Assembly: GCA_035543115.1 (NCBI GenBank)
Contig: DATKKF010000134.1
Location: forward strand, 8,506 to 72,505
DNA length: 64,000 bases
Direction of reading: 5' to 3'
From: RPRB01 sp035543115
Lineage (GTDB): Bacteria; Myxococcota; Myxococcia; Myxococcales; Myxococcaceae
Shown here: piece after piece, positions 33,147-42,588 of the stretch
Layout: each line of letters begins with the position of its first letter
Position numbering within the stretch: the stretch's first letter is position 1
Translations under genes and position numbers: made by a program
Notes under the pieces: generated by a model
The model's input: the letters and a program-made list of their open reading frames with translations, nothing else
The model's database searches: none
What the model was told of the DNA's origin: nothing

Positions 33147-34271
33147 TCAGAGCAACCGTCGAACCGGGTTCGCCCGGCCCTCGACGAAGCGTGCCGGCCG
33201 GAGCGGCTCGACGTCGAGGGAGAGCGTGCGGCCGGCGAGCATCTCGGCGGCCAGCTGTCCGAGCGCCGGGGCATGCATCACGCCGTGCCCGGACGAGCCG
33301 TTCACCAGGAACAGCTGCTCGAGCCCGGGCGCGGGACCGAGGAGCGCGTGCTCGTCGGGGGACATCTCGTACAGCCCGGCGGCGGTGGACTCGACCGGCA
33401 CGTCGGCGAGCACCGGCACGCGTTCGCGAGCCATGGCCACCACCGTCCGCGTCCACGCAGGGTCGACCGAGACGTCGAACGGATCCTCCGGCCCGTCGCT
33501 GGGCCAGAGCAGCAGCACCCGGCCGTCGCGCACCCGGAGGTGGAATCCGTCCGGGAAGATGATCATCGGCATCGACGCGGGAAGGGCGCCGGTCGGGACG
33601 GTGACCGCGACCTGCCGCCGGAGCGGTGCGACGGGGACCTCGACTCCGGCCATCGCCCCGACCCGTCCGGCCCACGCGCCCGCGGCGTTGACCACCCGCC
33701 CGGCCTCGTGGGGACCGGCCGAGGTCCGGACCCGGAGCGCATCTCCGGCCTGCTCGAGCCCGAGGACCTCGGCCTCGACGGCCTGGACCCCGGCGCGGAG
33801 GGCCGCCTCCCGGTAGCCCCGCCGGATCTCGACCGGACGGATGAAGCCGTCCCGGGCGGAGAAGGCCCCTCCGACCAGGCCGTCCGTGCGAATCCACGGG
33901 GCGAGGCGCCGGACCGCGTCCATGCCCACCAGCGCCGCATCGGCGCAGCCGGCGGCGCGCTGCACCTCGATCGCCGCGGCGAGCTGCTGCCGCTGCGCCT
34001 CGACCCCGGCGAGGAACAGGTACCCTGCGGGCAGGAACCCGGGGTCCACCCCGGTCTCCTCGCGAAAGGCGAGCAGCTTCTGCCGCGAGAGGAGCGAGAG
34101 CCGCACGTTCACCCCGGTGGCGAACTGGGCCCGGAATCCTCCTGTGGCGCGCTCGGTGCTTCCGCCGCCCCGGTCCACGACGAGGATGCGTCCGTTGCCC
34201 GCCCGTGCCAGATGGTGGGCGACGCTCCAGCCGATGACGCCGCCGCCGACGACGAGGACGTCCCAGCTCAC
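33147..34271 (-). CDS. FAD-dependent oxidoreductase (DAO/sarcosine oxidase-like)
   Basis: A 374-residue flavoprotein with an N-terminal Rossmann motif (DVLVVGGGVIGWSVAHHLARAG) and E/D at the end of strand 2 (VVDRGGG). The body matches the DAO family (sarcosine oxidase beta, glycine oxidase), including FRAQFATG, RVVNAAGAWAGRVG and the C-terminal NGSSGHGVMHAPALG that contacts FAD. It likely oxidises an amine or amino acid with release of H2O2. GTG 34271 overlaps the VOC stop by 4 bases. The substrate is unknown. Confidence 0.88.
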   Translation of the reverse strand: MSWDVLVVGGGVIGWSVAHHLARAGNGRILVVDRGGGSTERATGGFRAQFATGVNVRLSLLSRQKLLAFREETGVDPGFLPAGYLFLAGVEAQRQQLAAAIEVQRAAGCADAALVGMDAVRRLAPWIRTDGLVGGAFSARDGFIRPVEIRRGYREAALRAGVQAVEAEVLGLEQAGDALRVRTSAGPHEAGRVVNAAGAWAGRVGAMAGVEVPVAPLRRQVAVTVPTGALPASMPMIIFPDGFHLRVRDGRVLLLWPSDGPEDPFDVSVDPAWTRTVVAMARERVPVLADVPVESTAAGLYEMSPDEHALLGPAPGLEQLFLVNGSSGHGVMHAPALGQLAAEMLAGRTLSLDVEPLRPARFVEGRANPVRRLL

Positions 34272-34684
34272 CGGGCGTAGACCGCCGCTGGGTCGCGGAA
34301 GGCCTTCAGCTCCAGCGCGTTTCCGCTCGGATCCAGGAAGAACATGGTGGCCTGCTCCGCCGGCTGTCCGCGGTATCGCACCGAGGGCGGTATGACGAAG
34401 CTCACCTTCGCGGCCTCGAGCCGGCGGGCGAGGGCCTCGAAGCGGTCCCAGGGGAGGAGGGCTCCCCCGTGGGGGATGGGGACCTCCACCCCGTCCACGT
34501 GCCCGAAGGCGCCAGGAGGACAGGGCCGGCCGAGGTGGGCGGAGATCTGGTTCCCGAAGAAATCGAAGTCCACCCAGGTGTCGGTGGAGCGGCCCTCGGC
34601 GCAGCCGAGCAGCCCGCCGTAGAACGCGCGGGTGGAGGCGAGGTCCTTCACCGGGAAGGCGAAGTGGAAGGGCAGATGAGTCAC
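34268..34684 (-). CDS. VOC (glyoxalase/dioxygenase) family protein
   Basis: A 138-residue protein with the vicinal-oxygen-chelate fold: LPFHFAFPVKDLASTRAFYGGLLGC, an ISAHLGR strand and the C-terminal FFLDPSGNALELKAF. His, His and Glu at these positions form a plausible metal site. It is translationally coupled to the FAD oxidoreductase, suggesting they act in one pathway. GTG 34684 is chosen because sequence further upstream is low-complexity Arg-rich. A 145-base gap separates it from the ATPase operon. Confidence 0.85.
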   Translation of the reverse strand: MTHLPFHFAFPVKDLASTRAFYGGLLGCAEGRSTDTWVDFDFFGNQISAHLGRPCPPGAFGHVDGVEVPIPHGGALLPWDRFEALARRLEAAKVSFVIPPSVRYRGQPAEQATMFFLDPSGNALELKAFRDPAAVYAR

Positions 34685-34829
34685 GGCCCGGGAGCAAACC
34701 TCTCCCCGACTCTCCGGTGCAACGCCGGACCGCTTGCGATGCCTCGCGGCGGGCGACAGGCCCGGGCGGTGCTCCTCATGCCGTTGCTCTCCGCGGCCGG
34801 GAGACACCCGAGAGCGTCCGAGCACCCGT

Positions 34830-35456
34830 TCAGCCCGGCTCGCGGCGGGCGAGGAGGCCCAGCCGGACGTGCTCCTCGCGCTCGCGCTCGTCCAGCGCCG
34901 AGCGGACGCGGGCCGCTTGCCGCCGCAGCCCCGGGGCCACCCGCCGCTCCAGCCGGTTCACCTGCCGGGTCGTCTGGGAGAGCGCCTCCCCGAGCCGCCG
35001 GAGCAGCATCTCGCGTGGCGCCGCGCGGACGAGGAGATCGGTGAGCCGCTCGAACGCCTCGGCCGCCTCGACCGCGGCCGGCACCGGCCCGGGCGGGAGC
35101 CCCCTGGCGGCAAGCGTGCGGACGATGGGCCCGGAGGCCTCGAGGTCGGCCACCGGCACGCCCCACACGACCCGCGCCGTCACCCGCACCGTGAGCTCGC
35201 GCGAGGGCCAGGCGAGACCGGTCAAGGCCCCGGCACCCTCCGCGGCCAGCGCGTCCAGGTACACCGGCCAGGAGGCGCGGGCCTGGGCGTTGATCTGCTC
35301 GCGGGTGTCCAGGGCCGAGCGAGCAAGGGAGAACAGCTCCGCCACCAGCGCCTCGCGCTTCCTCCGGAGCAAGGAGGTCCCCCGCTCGAGCCGCTCGAGC
35401 CGCCGCTGCGCCCGGAGCAGCCCCAGGCGGGTGGCTGGCAGCCGCGCCTCGCTCAC
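34830..35456 (-). CDS. atpD: V/A-type ATPase subunit D
   Basis: A 208-residue central-stalk subunit with long N- and C-terminal helices. Family marks are LPATRLGLLRAQRRLERLERGTSLLRRKREAL at the start and QTTRQVNRLERRVAPGLRRQAARVRSALDEREREE at the end. It forms the rotor axle inside A3B3. It is the last gene of the operon, and its GTG overlaps the subunit B stop by 4 bases. Confidence 0.92.
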   Translation of the reverse strand: MSEARLPATRLGLLRAQRRLERLERGTSLLRRKREALVAELFSLARSALDTREQINAQARASWPVYLDALAAEGAGALTGLAWPSRELTVRVTARVVWGVPVADLEASGPIVRTLAARGLPPGPVPAAVEAAEAFERLTDLLVRAAPREMLLRRLGEALSQTTRQVNRLERRVAPGLRRQAARVRSALDEREREEHVRLGLLARREPG

Positions 35457-36835
35457 CGCCCGGCTCCCTTGCCGAAGCGGCGCTCCCAGGTCGCCTCGCG
35501 GATCCGCAAGAGATCCTCGCGGGGGAACCCCTGCATCAGCGACCAGCCCGCCTCGAGCGTCTCGGACAGCGTGCGGCGACTGCGCCCCTGTCCGACCAGC
35601 GTGTGCTCGAAGCCGTCGACGAAGGCCAGCGCCCGTCGGTCGGCCGGGAGCAGCCCGCTCTCGCCGACGATGGTGCTCATGAGCCGCGCCTCGATTCCCT
35701 TCGCGTAGAGTGCGTAGAGCTGGTCCGCCCACTCGCGGTGCTCGGGTGCGCTCCGGCCCTCGCCGATGCCGGCGTTCATCAGCCGGGAGAGCGAGGGCAG
35801 CACGTCGATGGGCGGGAAGACGCCGCGGCGGTGCAGGTCCCGCCCGAGGACCACCTGGCCCTCGGTGATGTAGCCGGTCAGGTCGGGAATCGGGTGGGTG
35901 AGGTCGTCGTCGGGCATGGTGAGCACCGGCAGCTGCGTCACCGAGCCCGTCCGTCCGTGGACCAGTCCTGCGCGCTCGAAGAGCGAGGCCAGGTCGGTGT
36001 ACATGTATCCGGGGTAGCCGCGCCGTCCGGGGATCTCCTGCCGCGCCGTGGCGAGCTCCCGCAGCGCCTCGCAGTAGCTGGTCACGTCGGCCATCACCAC
36101 CAGCACGTGCAGCCCGTGCTCGTAGGCCAGATGCTCCGCCTCGGCCAGCGCCACCCGTGGCGCGAGCAGCCGCTCGATGGTGGGGTCGCGCGCCTCGTTG
36201 AGGAACACCACGCTGCGCTCCAGTGCGCCGCTGGACTCGAAGCGCTCCAGGAACTCGCTGGCCTCGCGGGAGGTGATGCCGATGCCCACGAACACCACCG
36301 CGAACGGTTCGCCCTTCGGCGCGCGCGCCCACTCCACGATGCGCGCCGCGAGCTCCAGGGCCGGCAGCCCCGGCCCGGAGAAGATGGGCAGCTTCTGGCC
36401 GCGGACCAGGGTGTTCATCCCGTCGATGGCGGAGACCCCGGTCTCGATCAGCTCCTTGGGGGGGAGCCGCGCCGCCGGGTTCAAGGGAGCGCCGTTCAGG
36501 GGCCGGAGCGCCTCGCCCACCGGTGGAGGCAAGCCATCCAGGGGCGCCCCCAGCCCGCTGAAGACCCGTCCGAGAAGCTCGCGCCCCACCACCGCCTTCG
36601 CCACATCGCCTCTGAACTCGAGCCGGGAGACCCCGGGGACCAGCCCCAGCCCCTCCTCGAGCAGCTGGAGCACGGTGTGCCGCTCGCCGGCGTCGATGAC
36701 CTGGGCCTGCCAGCGCCGGCCCTCGAGGGAGATCTCCACCTGCTCCCCGAGCGCCACCCGGCGGACGTGCTCCACGAAGACCAGCGGTCCACGGATGCCG
36801 GTGGCGCCCACCACGGTCCGGGGGAGGGCGCTCAC
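35453..36835 (-). CDS. atpB: V/A-type ATPase subunit B (non-catalytic)
   Basis: A 460-residue regulatory nucleotide-binding subunit. Typical motifs are SAIDGMNTLVRGQKLPIFSGPGLP, where the P-loop is degenerate as expected for B, plus VFVGIGITSREASEFLERFE, PGYMYTDLASLFERAG and DLTHPIPDLTGYITEGQ. It alternates with A subunits in the catalytic hexamer. GTG 36835 overlaps the subunit A stop. Confidence 0.96.
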   Translation of the reverse strand: MSALPRTVVGATGIRGPLVFVEHVRRVALGEQVEISLEGRRWQAQVIDAGERHTVLQLLEEGLGLVPGVSRLEFRGDVAKAVVGRELLGRVFSGLGAPLDGLPPPVGEALRPLNGAPLNPAARLPPKELIETGVSAIDGMNTLVRGQKLPIFSGPGLPALELAARIVEWARAPKGEPFAVVFVGIGITSREASEFLERFESSGALERSVVFLNEARDPTIERLLAPRVALAEAEHLAYEHGLHVLVVMADVTSYCEALRELATARQEIPGRRGYPGYMYTDLASLFERAGLVHGRTGSVTQLPVLTMPDDDLTHPIPDLTGYITEGQVVLGRDLHRRGVFPPIDVLPSLSRLMNAGIGEGRSAPEHREWADQLYALYAKGIEARLMSTIVGESGLLPADRRALAFVDGFEHTLVGQGRSRRTLSETLEAGWSLMQGFPREDLLRIREATWERRFGKGAGR

Positions 36836-38580
36836 GGCGATGCCTCCGATGCCGAGAGGCGATCCAGCTCCGCGGTTGCAGCGGCCGTCCGGGCCGCCAC
36901 CTCGTCGGGCGCGCCGTCGCGGAGGGCCACCAGGGCACGGCGGAGCGGCCCCAGGTCGATCTCCGACAGCGCCGTGCCGGCCTGCAACCGCGCCGCCACC
37001 CGGTCGGCCACCCCGCACGCCAGGGACGCGAGGTGGAACGTCTTCTCGGGCGAGGAGCGCGCGTCGTTCGGATGGTAGGCGCTCTGGCCGAGCACCACCT
37101 CGCGGAGCAGCTGGGCCACGGAGAGCACCAGGCGGTCTGCGTCCTGGAGCGCCTCGGGCCCGATGAGGCCGGCGATCTCCCTGAGCTCCCGGTCGCGCTG
37201 CAGCAGCTCGAGCGTCCGTGCGCGCACCGCCGACCAGCGGCGATCCACCGTCTCCGCGAACCAGGGCGCGGTCTGGTCGACGTGCAGGCTGTAGCTGGTG
37301 GACCAGTCCACTGCCGGGAACTGACGCTGGTGCGCCAGGTCGGCGTCGAGCGCCCAGAGCGTGCCCGCCACCCGCAGCGTGGCCTGGCTCACCGGCTCGG
37401 AGAGGTCTCCGCCGGGAGGGGAGACCGCGCTGATGAGGGTCAGCGCGCCCTCGCGGTCCGGACGGCCCGCGGCCTTCGCCCGCCCGGCGCGCTCGTAGAA
37501 CTTGGCCAGACGGCTCGCGAGGTAGGTGGGGTAGCCCTCCTCGCCAGGCATTTCTTGAAGGCGGGCGCCAATCTCCCGCAGCGCCTCGGCCCAGCGCGAG
37601 AGGCTGTCCGCCATCAGCGCGACCCGCAGTCCGAGGTCGCGGAAGTACTCGGCGATGGCGATGCCCAGATACACCGAGGCCTCGCGCGCGGCGACCGGCA
37701 TGTTCGAGGTGTTCACCACCATCACCGTCCGGTCCATGATCGACCGACCGGACCGTGGGTCGGTCAGCCTCGGGAACTCCGAGAGCACCTCGGCCATCTC
37801 GTTCCCGCGCTCGCCGCAGCCGATGTAGACCACCACGTCGGCGTCGCCGTACTTGGCCAGTGACTGCTCGATGACCGTCTTCCCGGTGCCGAACCCGCCG
37901 GGCACCGCCACCGTCCCGCCCTCGGCCACCGGGAAGAGCAGGTCCAGGACCCGCTGGCCGGTCAGGAACGGCCGTCCTAGCGGCAGGCGCCCGGCGACCG
38001 GCCGGGGCCTGCGCACCGGCCAGCGGTGCGACAGCCGGAGCGGTGTGCCGTCCGCCAATGCCCCCAGCGGTTGATCCACCGTGAAGTCTCCGCCGGCCAG
38101 CGAGGCCAGGGTTCCTTCCACCCCGGGCGGCACGAGAATGCGGTGGGCGAAGCCGGGACGCTCCTCCACCGTGCCGAGCACGTCGCCGCCGCCCACCCGC
38201 GCCCCGGCCTCGACTGCCGGGACGAAGCGCCAGCGCCGCGCCGCATCGAGCATCCGCAGCTCCCGGCCGGGCGGCACGAAGGGTCCGGTCTCCGCGGCGA
38301 GCACGTCGAGCGGGCGCCCGAGCCCGTCGAGGATGGCGCCCAGGAGCCCCGGCCCGAGCTCCGCCTGCAGCGTCCCTCCGGTCGCCCGCACGGGCTCTCC
38401 CACCGCGAGCCCATTGGTGTCCTCGTACACCTGGAGCACGGCGACCTCGCCCGACACGCCGATGACCTCGCCGAGCAGCTTCGCCGCGCCGACGTGGGCG
38501 AGCTCGTACAGCGCGACTCCCGGGGCGGGCGCAGCCTCGACCAGCGACCCGTTCACCCGCTGGACACGCGGGGCGCTCAT
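36832..38580 (-). CDS. atpA: V/A-type ATPase subunit A (catalytic)
   Basis: A 582-residue catalytic subunit with the Walker A GGFGTGKTV (position of the usual GPFGSGKT), a catalytic-Glu region YIGCGERGNEMAEVL, the A-type non-homologous insertion (about residues 110-200) and MADSLSRWAEALREIGARLQEMPGEEGYPTYL-type sequence near residue 330. It hydrolyses or makes ATP at the A/B interface. It overlaps subunits F and B by 4 bases each. Confidence 0.97.
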   Translation of the reverse strand: MSAPRVQRVNGSLVEAAPAPGVALYELAHVGAAKLLGEVIGVSGEVAVLQVYEDTNGLAVGEPVRATGGTLQAELGPGLLGAILDGLGRPLDVLAAETGPFVPPGRELRMLDAARRWRFVPAVEAGARVGGGDVLGTVEERPGFAHRILVPPGVEGTLASLAGGDFTVDQPLGALADGTPLRLSHRWPVRRPRPVAGRLPLGRPFLTGQRVLDLLFPVAEGGTVAVPGGFGTGKTVIEQSLAKYGDADVVVYIGCGERGNEMAEVLSEFPRLTDPRSGRSIMDRTVMVVNTSNMPVAAREASVYLGIAIAEYFRDLGLRVALMADSLSRWAEALREIGARLQEMPGEEGYPTYLASRLAKFYERAGRAKAAGRPDREGALTLISAVSPPGGDLSEPVSQATLRVAGTLWALDADLAHQRQFPAVDWSTSYSLHVDQTAPWFAETVDRRWSAVRARTLELLQRDRELREIAGLIGPEALQDADRLVLSVAQLLREVVLGQSAYHPNDARSSPEKTFHLASLACGVADRVAARLQAGTALSEIDLGPLRRALVALRDGAPDEVAARTAAATAELDRLSASEASP

Positions 38581-38906
38581 CGCAGCCTCACCTGGTAGCC
38601 GATGGCCCGCCGGAGGAGCTCGACGATGACCTGGTCCGCGGCGGCGTGCTCGGCCCAGCTCGGCGAGGGGACCGGCACCACCAGCGGCACCGGCCGGGCG
38701 GAGAGGCGCCGCTGGAGGTCGGCGTCCAGTCGGTCGTAGAGCAGCGCCTCGATGAGCACCAGTCCGGCCCGCGGGTCGGAGAGCAGGGCGGTCAGCCGCC
38801 GCGCCGCGTCCTGGGCATCCGGCGCCACCAGCGGGCGGAATCCGGCCAGCGCGAAGGCCGGGGCTACCTCCGGCCGGCAGAGGAGGGCCACCCGGAGCTC
38901 GCTCAT
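38577..38906 (-). CDS. atpF: V/A-type ATPase subunit F
   Basis: A 109-residue Rossmann-like central-stalk subunit. The pattern ELRVALLCRPEVAPAFALAGFRPL, then LSDPRAGLVLIEALLYDRL and VPLVVPVPSP, matches the short F subunit that modulates coupling. It lies between C and A in the usual order, with 4-base overlaps on both sides. Identification leans on gene order as well as the weak motif. Confidence 0.85.
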   Translation of the reverse strand: MSELRVALLCRPEVAPAFALAGFRPLVAPDAQDAARRLTALLSDPRAGLVLIEALLYDRLDADLQRRLSARPVPLVVPVPSPSWAEHAAADQVIVELLRRAIGYQVRLR

Positions 38907-39907
38907 CGGCGCCCTCGCCGGGCCGCCGCAGGGGCTCCGAGCGCCACGCCCCAGACCAGCCGCTGCAGCTCCTGGACCTCGTCTCGCACCCCGAGCACGT
39001 AGGCGACGAGAGGCGCCGAGCTCAGCGGGGCGGTGCGGGCGCGGGTCCGCGCGATGTCGAGGACCGCTGCCCAGGCACGGTCGCGCGCCAGCGCCGCGCC
39101 GCCCGCTCCCGAGAAGGCGCGCTCGAGCGAAGACCCGGCGAAGCGCTGCCGCGCCAGCAGCAGCGCCGCGGCGCCCGAGCCTGCAGCGGCGATGGCCTTC
39201 CACGCCGGGACGGGGAAGCGCACCCCGCCGGGCACGGGCTCGAGCTCGGGCCGGTCGCCAGTGCTCCCGGCCAGCATCACCGCGGTGAGCGCGTTCTCCA
39301 GATCGATGGTCGCCGCGACGTAGCGGCGGAGCTCGGCGTCCACCCGGGCCGCGGCGGCGGTGGCACGTCTTGCCCAGGAGCGCGTGAGGGCGGCGTCGAG
39401 GGCGAGGAGATCCGGTGGGCCTGGGGCCTTGACGCCGGCGAGCGCGGCGGCGTCGGGGTGCCGCCACGCCGCGAGGAGCGCGGCCATGGCCGGCACGGTG
39501 GTCTGCGCGGCGAGCGTGGCCAGCGCGCCCGTGGGCAGGGTGGGCGTGGGCAGCGTGCCTCGGAGGCGATCGGTGGGCGCGGCCCCCTCGACCACGCCAT
39601 GGAGCAGCAGTCGGAGGTCGCGCCGGTCCTCCTCGCCCAGCAGAACGGTCAGCACGTCCGGAACGTCCACGCACCACCGGGCGAGCGCCGCGAGCCGCGC
39701 GCCCGCACGGCGACGGACGGCGGCTTCCAGCGCCTCGGGCGTGGGGACGCCGGGACCGGTGAGGACCAGCGGGTCGGGCCCGGTGCGCAGCCGCTCCGCC
39801 ACCGCCTGGAGATCCAGCGTGGCCCGGAGCTCGTCCAGCGCCGCCGGAGCGAGCAGGTGCGTGGACAGCCCGCGGGCCCGCGCGATGGCGGCGTCCAGCC
39901 CGCTCAT
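38903..39907 (-). CDS. atpC: V/A-type ATPase subunit C
   Basis: A 334-residue, helix-rich Ala/Leu/Arg-rich protein matching the funnel-shaped subunit C (d in eukaryotes) that joins the rotor stalk to the membrane ring. The repeated LxxYV and DLENALTAVMLA helices and C-terminal LVAYVLGVRDEVQELQRLVWGVALG are family-like. The start ATG 39907 overlaps subunit E. Sequence conservation is low, so the call uses order and the C-terminal motif. Confidence 0.85.
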   Translation of the reverse strand: MSGLDAAIARARGLSTHLLAPAALDELRATLDLQAVAERLRTGPDPLVLTGPGVPTPEALEAAVRRRAGARLAALARWCVDVPDVLTVLLGEEDRRDLRLLLHGVVEGAAPTDRLRGTLPTPTLPTGALATLAAQTTVPAMAALLAAWRHPDAAALAGVKAPGPPDLLALDAALTRSWARRATAAAARVDAELRRYVAATIDLENALTAVMLAGSTGDRPELEPVPGGVRFPVPAWKAIAAAGSGAAALLLARQRFAGSSLERAFSGAGGAALARDRAWAAVLDIARTRARTAPLSSAPLVAYVLGVRDEVQELQRLVWGVALGAPAAARRGRR

Positions 39908-40485
39908 TCCGCCGTCTCCAGCGCCGGACCGACGGCGATGGCCAGCGTGGGGCGCTCCATCGCGATCCGGGCCGGGAGGGTGAGGTCCACGGTGAGCCGG
40001 CCCCCGTCCGCCGTGCAGTGCAGCCCGGCCGGGACCTCCGGCGAGGCGACGACCGAGAGCGCCGAGCCCGTCACCCAGCCCTGCACCCGCTCGACGTCGC
40101 CCGGGGCGCAGCGCAGCGTCCCGGGGTCGGCGCCGAGCAGCTCGCGGATGCTCCGGACGGAGGTCTCGAGCGCCCGGGCGTACTCCGGCCACCCCAGCAC
40201 CGCGGGCGCGGAGGCGCGAGCAGCCTCGAAGACCCGGTCCAGGAGCGCGGCGCGCGCACGGAGCACCTGGGCAGTGGCCTCCCGCCGGGCCGCCACCCGT
40301 CGCCGCTCCGCCGCCTGCCGGAGCCGGGCCCGCTCGGACTCGAGCGTCCGTCCGAGCCGCTCCTCCGCGCCGGCGCGGGCGGTGGCGCGGATCGCCTCCG
40401 CCTCGTCCCGGGCGGCCGAGAGCAGACCGGCGACTTCCTCGTCGTTCGAGCGCCCGAGGGCGTCGAGCAGGTCCGGCAGTGGCAC
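39904..40485 (-). CDS. atpE: V/A-type ATPase subunit E
   Basis: A 193-residue peripheral stalk subunit: the N-terminal half is a long charged coiled coil (SAARDEAEAIRATARAGAEERLGRTLESERARLRQ), and the C-terminal half is a globular domain (LRCAPGDVERVQGWV, GLHCTADGGRLTVDLTLPAR). It pairs with the H/G subunit to form the stator. It sits 4 bases after the subunit K stop and overlaps subunit C. Confidence 0.88.
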   Translation of the reverse strand: MPLPDLLDALGRSNDEEVAGLLSAARDEAEAIRATARAGAEERLGRTLESERARLRQAAERRRVAARREATAQVLRARAALLDRVFEAARASAPAVLGWPEYARALETSVRSIRELLGADPGTLRCAPGDVERVQGWVTGSALSVVASPEVPAGLHCTADGGRLTVDLTLPARIAMERPTLAIAVGPALETAE

Positions 40486-40489
40486 GGCA

Positions 40490-40711
40490 CTACCCCCCGG
40501 CGCGGAGCATGATGAACATCGCCACCACGAAGCCGAGGATGGACATCGTCTCCGGGATGGCGAGCATCACGATGACCGTGGTGCTCAGCTCGGGCTTCTC
40601 GGCGAGGCTCGCCGCGGCCGCCGGGCCGATGCGCGACTGCGCCCAGGCCGTGGCCAGCGCGGGGATGGAGATGGCCAGCGCGGCACTGAAGGTGATCCAG
40701 AAGATCTGCAT
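40490..40711 (-). CDS. atpK: V/A-type ATPase subunit K (membrane ring, single hairpin)
   Basis: A 73-residue, two-helix proteolipid. The ion-binding Glu is in helix 2 (AIPETMSILGFVVAMFIM). It is a single hairpin, like bacterial F-type c subunits and Thermus-type V-ATPase, not the duplicated form. No obvious Gln of the sodium-binding motif is seen in helix 1, so protons are more likely, but this is inference. It is coupled to subunit I. Confidence 0.93.
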   Translation of the reverse strand: MQIFWITFSAALAISIPALATAWAQSRIGPAAAASLAEKPELSTTVIVMLAIPETMSILGFVVAMFIMLRAGG

Positions 40712-42588
40712 CAGTGCGTCCTCCAGTGGGTGAAGGGTCGATAGCGCACGCCGCCCGGGCTGTAGAACCGCCCGAAGAACTCGACGTAGTGGAGGCGGAG
40801 CGCGTGCACGGTCGGGCTGAAGAGCCCAAGCGCGAAGTTCACCAGATGGAAGAGCAGGGCAAAGATGGCCCCCACCACCACACTGCCAATCGCGCCGGCG
40901 AGCCGGTTGGCGACCACGGCGAGCATCACCGACGCCGTCCCGAGCGCCATGATACGGGCGTAGGAAAGGATGTTGCCCATCGTGGCCAGGAGCTCCACCG
41001 GGGCCACGATGCCCTCGGCAATGATCAGGACGGGAAAGGCGACCAGGAGTGCGACCACGGTGGGGGTGAGCAGCTGGCCGGGGAGGAGCTTCATCGCCGC
41101 CAGCAGCGCGACGACGACGAGGAGGATCATCACCGCCGAGAGGCCGCGGCCCAGGGCTTGCCTCCGATGCCGGCCGTGCAACGCGTTCAACACCCCCAGC
41201 AGCAGGCCGAGCAGGACGTGGACCCCGCCGATGCCCACGCAGAGGATCAGGAAGGAGACGATGTCCTTCGGCTCCTCGCGGTTCAGCACCAGCGGGTGCA
41301 GCCCGAACAGCCGGCGCCCCGCGTCCCCGAACAGCTCGCCGAAGAGCACGCCGAAGATGATGGCGAACACCGCGCAGACCAGCGCGATCTGCGAGACGGC
41401 GTGGAGCTTGGTGCCCGGCCGCGAGCGGTGGTGGAGGAACAAGCCGACCCCGAGCATCACCACCCCGTAGCCGATGTCCCCGAGCATCAGGCCGAAGAAC
41501 ACCGGGAAGAACACCGCCACGAACGGTGTCGGGTCGATGCTCCCGTAGGTCGGCAAAGGGAGCATCTCCACCAGCAGCTGGAAGGGTCGGAAGAGGCGCG
41601 GGTTCTGGAGCACCACCGGAGCGTCCACGTCCGGAGCGGAGGGCAGCTCCTCGACGGTGATCTCCGGGCCGATGCGCTGGCGAAGCGTCTCGCCGAGGGC
41701 CGGCAGATCAATCGCCGGCACCCAGCCCTCGAGCACGAACGCGGTCCGGGTGGAGGCGGCGAGCCCCACTGCCTCGAGGCGGGTGATCGCGTCCTGTGCG
41801 ACGGCAAGCATCTGAGGGAGCGTCCCGCTAGCCACCGCTGCCTGGGCCTTTCGCTCGGCGTCGACCTCTTCCAGGAGCGCCGGGAGCGCCGCGAGCCGGG
41901 CCCTCATCCTGGGGAGCGCCTCGGTCGCCGTGGCCCGCTCGTACCCCGCAGGGAGCGGGACCTCCTGCACCCCGCTCTCAGAGAGGAGCCGCTCGACCCG
42001 GCCGGTGCGTGGTAGCGGGACCAGGAGCAGGAGCGCGGTGTCGCCGGTCGCGAGGGTGCGGGTTCGCAGCTCGAACGCCGAGTCCAGCGCCTCGGCCAGC
42101 GCCTGGCGCAGCGGCTCCACCACCGACGCCTGCCCGGGCCGCAGCACGATGTAGTACGCGCGCACCGTCGCCGGGATGTGGCCCGCCTCGAAGAGTCCGG
42201 AGAAGGCGTCGAGCATCTCGCGATACTTGCCGAGCAGCGCCCGCTCCTCCTCCAGACGCTGCCGGCGGTCCCGCAGCTGCTCCGCGCCGCGGCGGAGGTG
42301 CCGCGCCTGGCGAGCCCAGCGGGCCCAGGGCGCCGGTTCGGGCAGCGGCGCGTCGAGGGTCGCCGGGGGGAGGTCGAGGAGCGTTCGCGCCGTCTCGGCG
42401 TCCGCGACCAGCGCCCGCAGCTGCCGCACGAGCCGCTGCTCGCGGCGAGTGGTCGGAGCGGGGTTGAGCGCCGCCAGCCTGGGAGGGGAAGCGAGGTGCA
42501 TCGATCCCAGGTCCTGGAGGACGCGCAGCGTGCGCTCCAGCTCGCGCCGCGGCCCCATCACCCGGACGCGGCGCATCGCGCGGATCAC
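40711..42588 (-). CDS. atpI: V/A-type ATPase subunit I (membrane stator)
   Basis: A 625-residue subunit I/a: a soluble N-terminal half (about 1-320) with coiled coils, then seven or eight helices. The motif VEMLPLPTYGSIDPTPFVAVFFPVFFGLMLGDIGYG is a signature of the family. The conserved Arg/Glu region of the half-channels lies near LSYARIMALGTASVML. GTG 42588 overlaps the H subunit stop. Confidence 0.95.
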   Translation of the reverse strand: MIRAMRRVRVMGPRRELERTLRVLQDLGSMHLASPPRLAALNPAPTTRREQRLVRQLRALVADAETARTLLDLPPATLDAPLPEPAPWARWARQARHLRRGAEQLRDRRQRLEEERALLGKYREMLDAFSGLFEAGHIPATVRAYYIVLRPGQASVVEPLRQALAEALDSAFELRTRTLATGDTALLLLVPLPRTGRVERLLSESGVQEVPLPAGYERATATEALPRMRARLAALPALLEEVDAERKAQAAVASGTLPQMLAVAQDAITRLEAVGLAASTRTAFVLEGWVPAIDLPALGETLRQRIGPEITVEELPSAPDVDAPVVLQNPRLFRPFQLLVEMLPLPTYGSIDPTPFVAVFFPVFFGLMLGDIGYGVVMLGVGLFLHHRSRPGTKLHAVSQIALVCAVFAIIFGVLFGELFGDAGRRLFGLHPLVLNREEPKDIVSFLILCVGIGGVHVLLGLLLGVLNALHGRHRRQALGRGLSAVMILLVVVALLAAMKLLPGQLLTPTVVALLVAFPVLIIAEGIVAPVELLATMGNILSYARIMALGTASVMLAVVANRLAGAIGSVVVGAIFALLFHLVNFALGLFSPTVHALRLHYVEFFGRFYSPGGVRYRPFTHWRTH

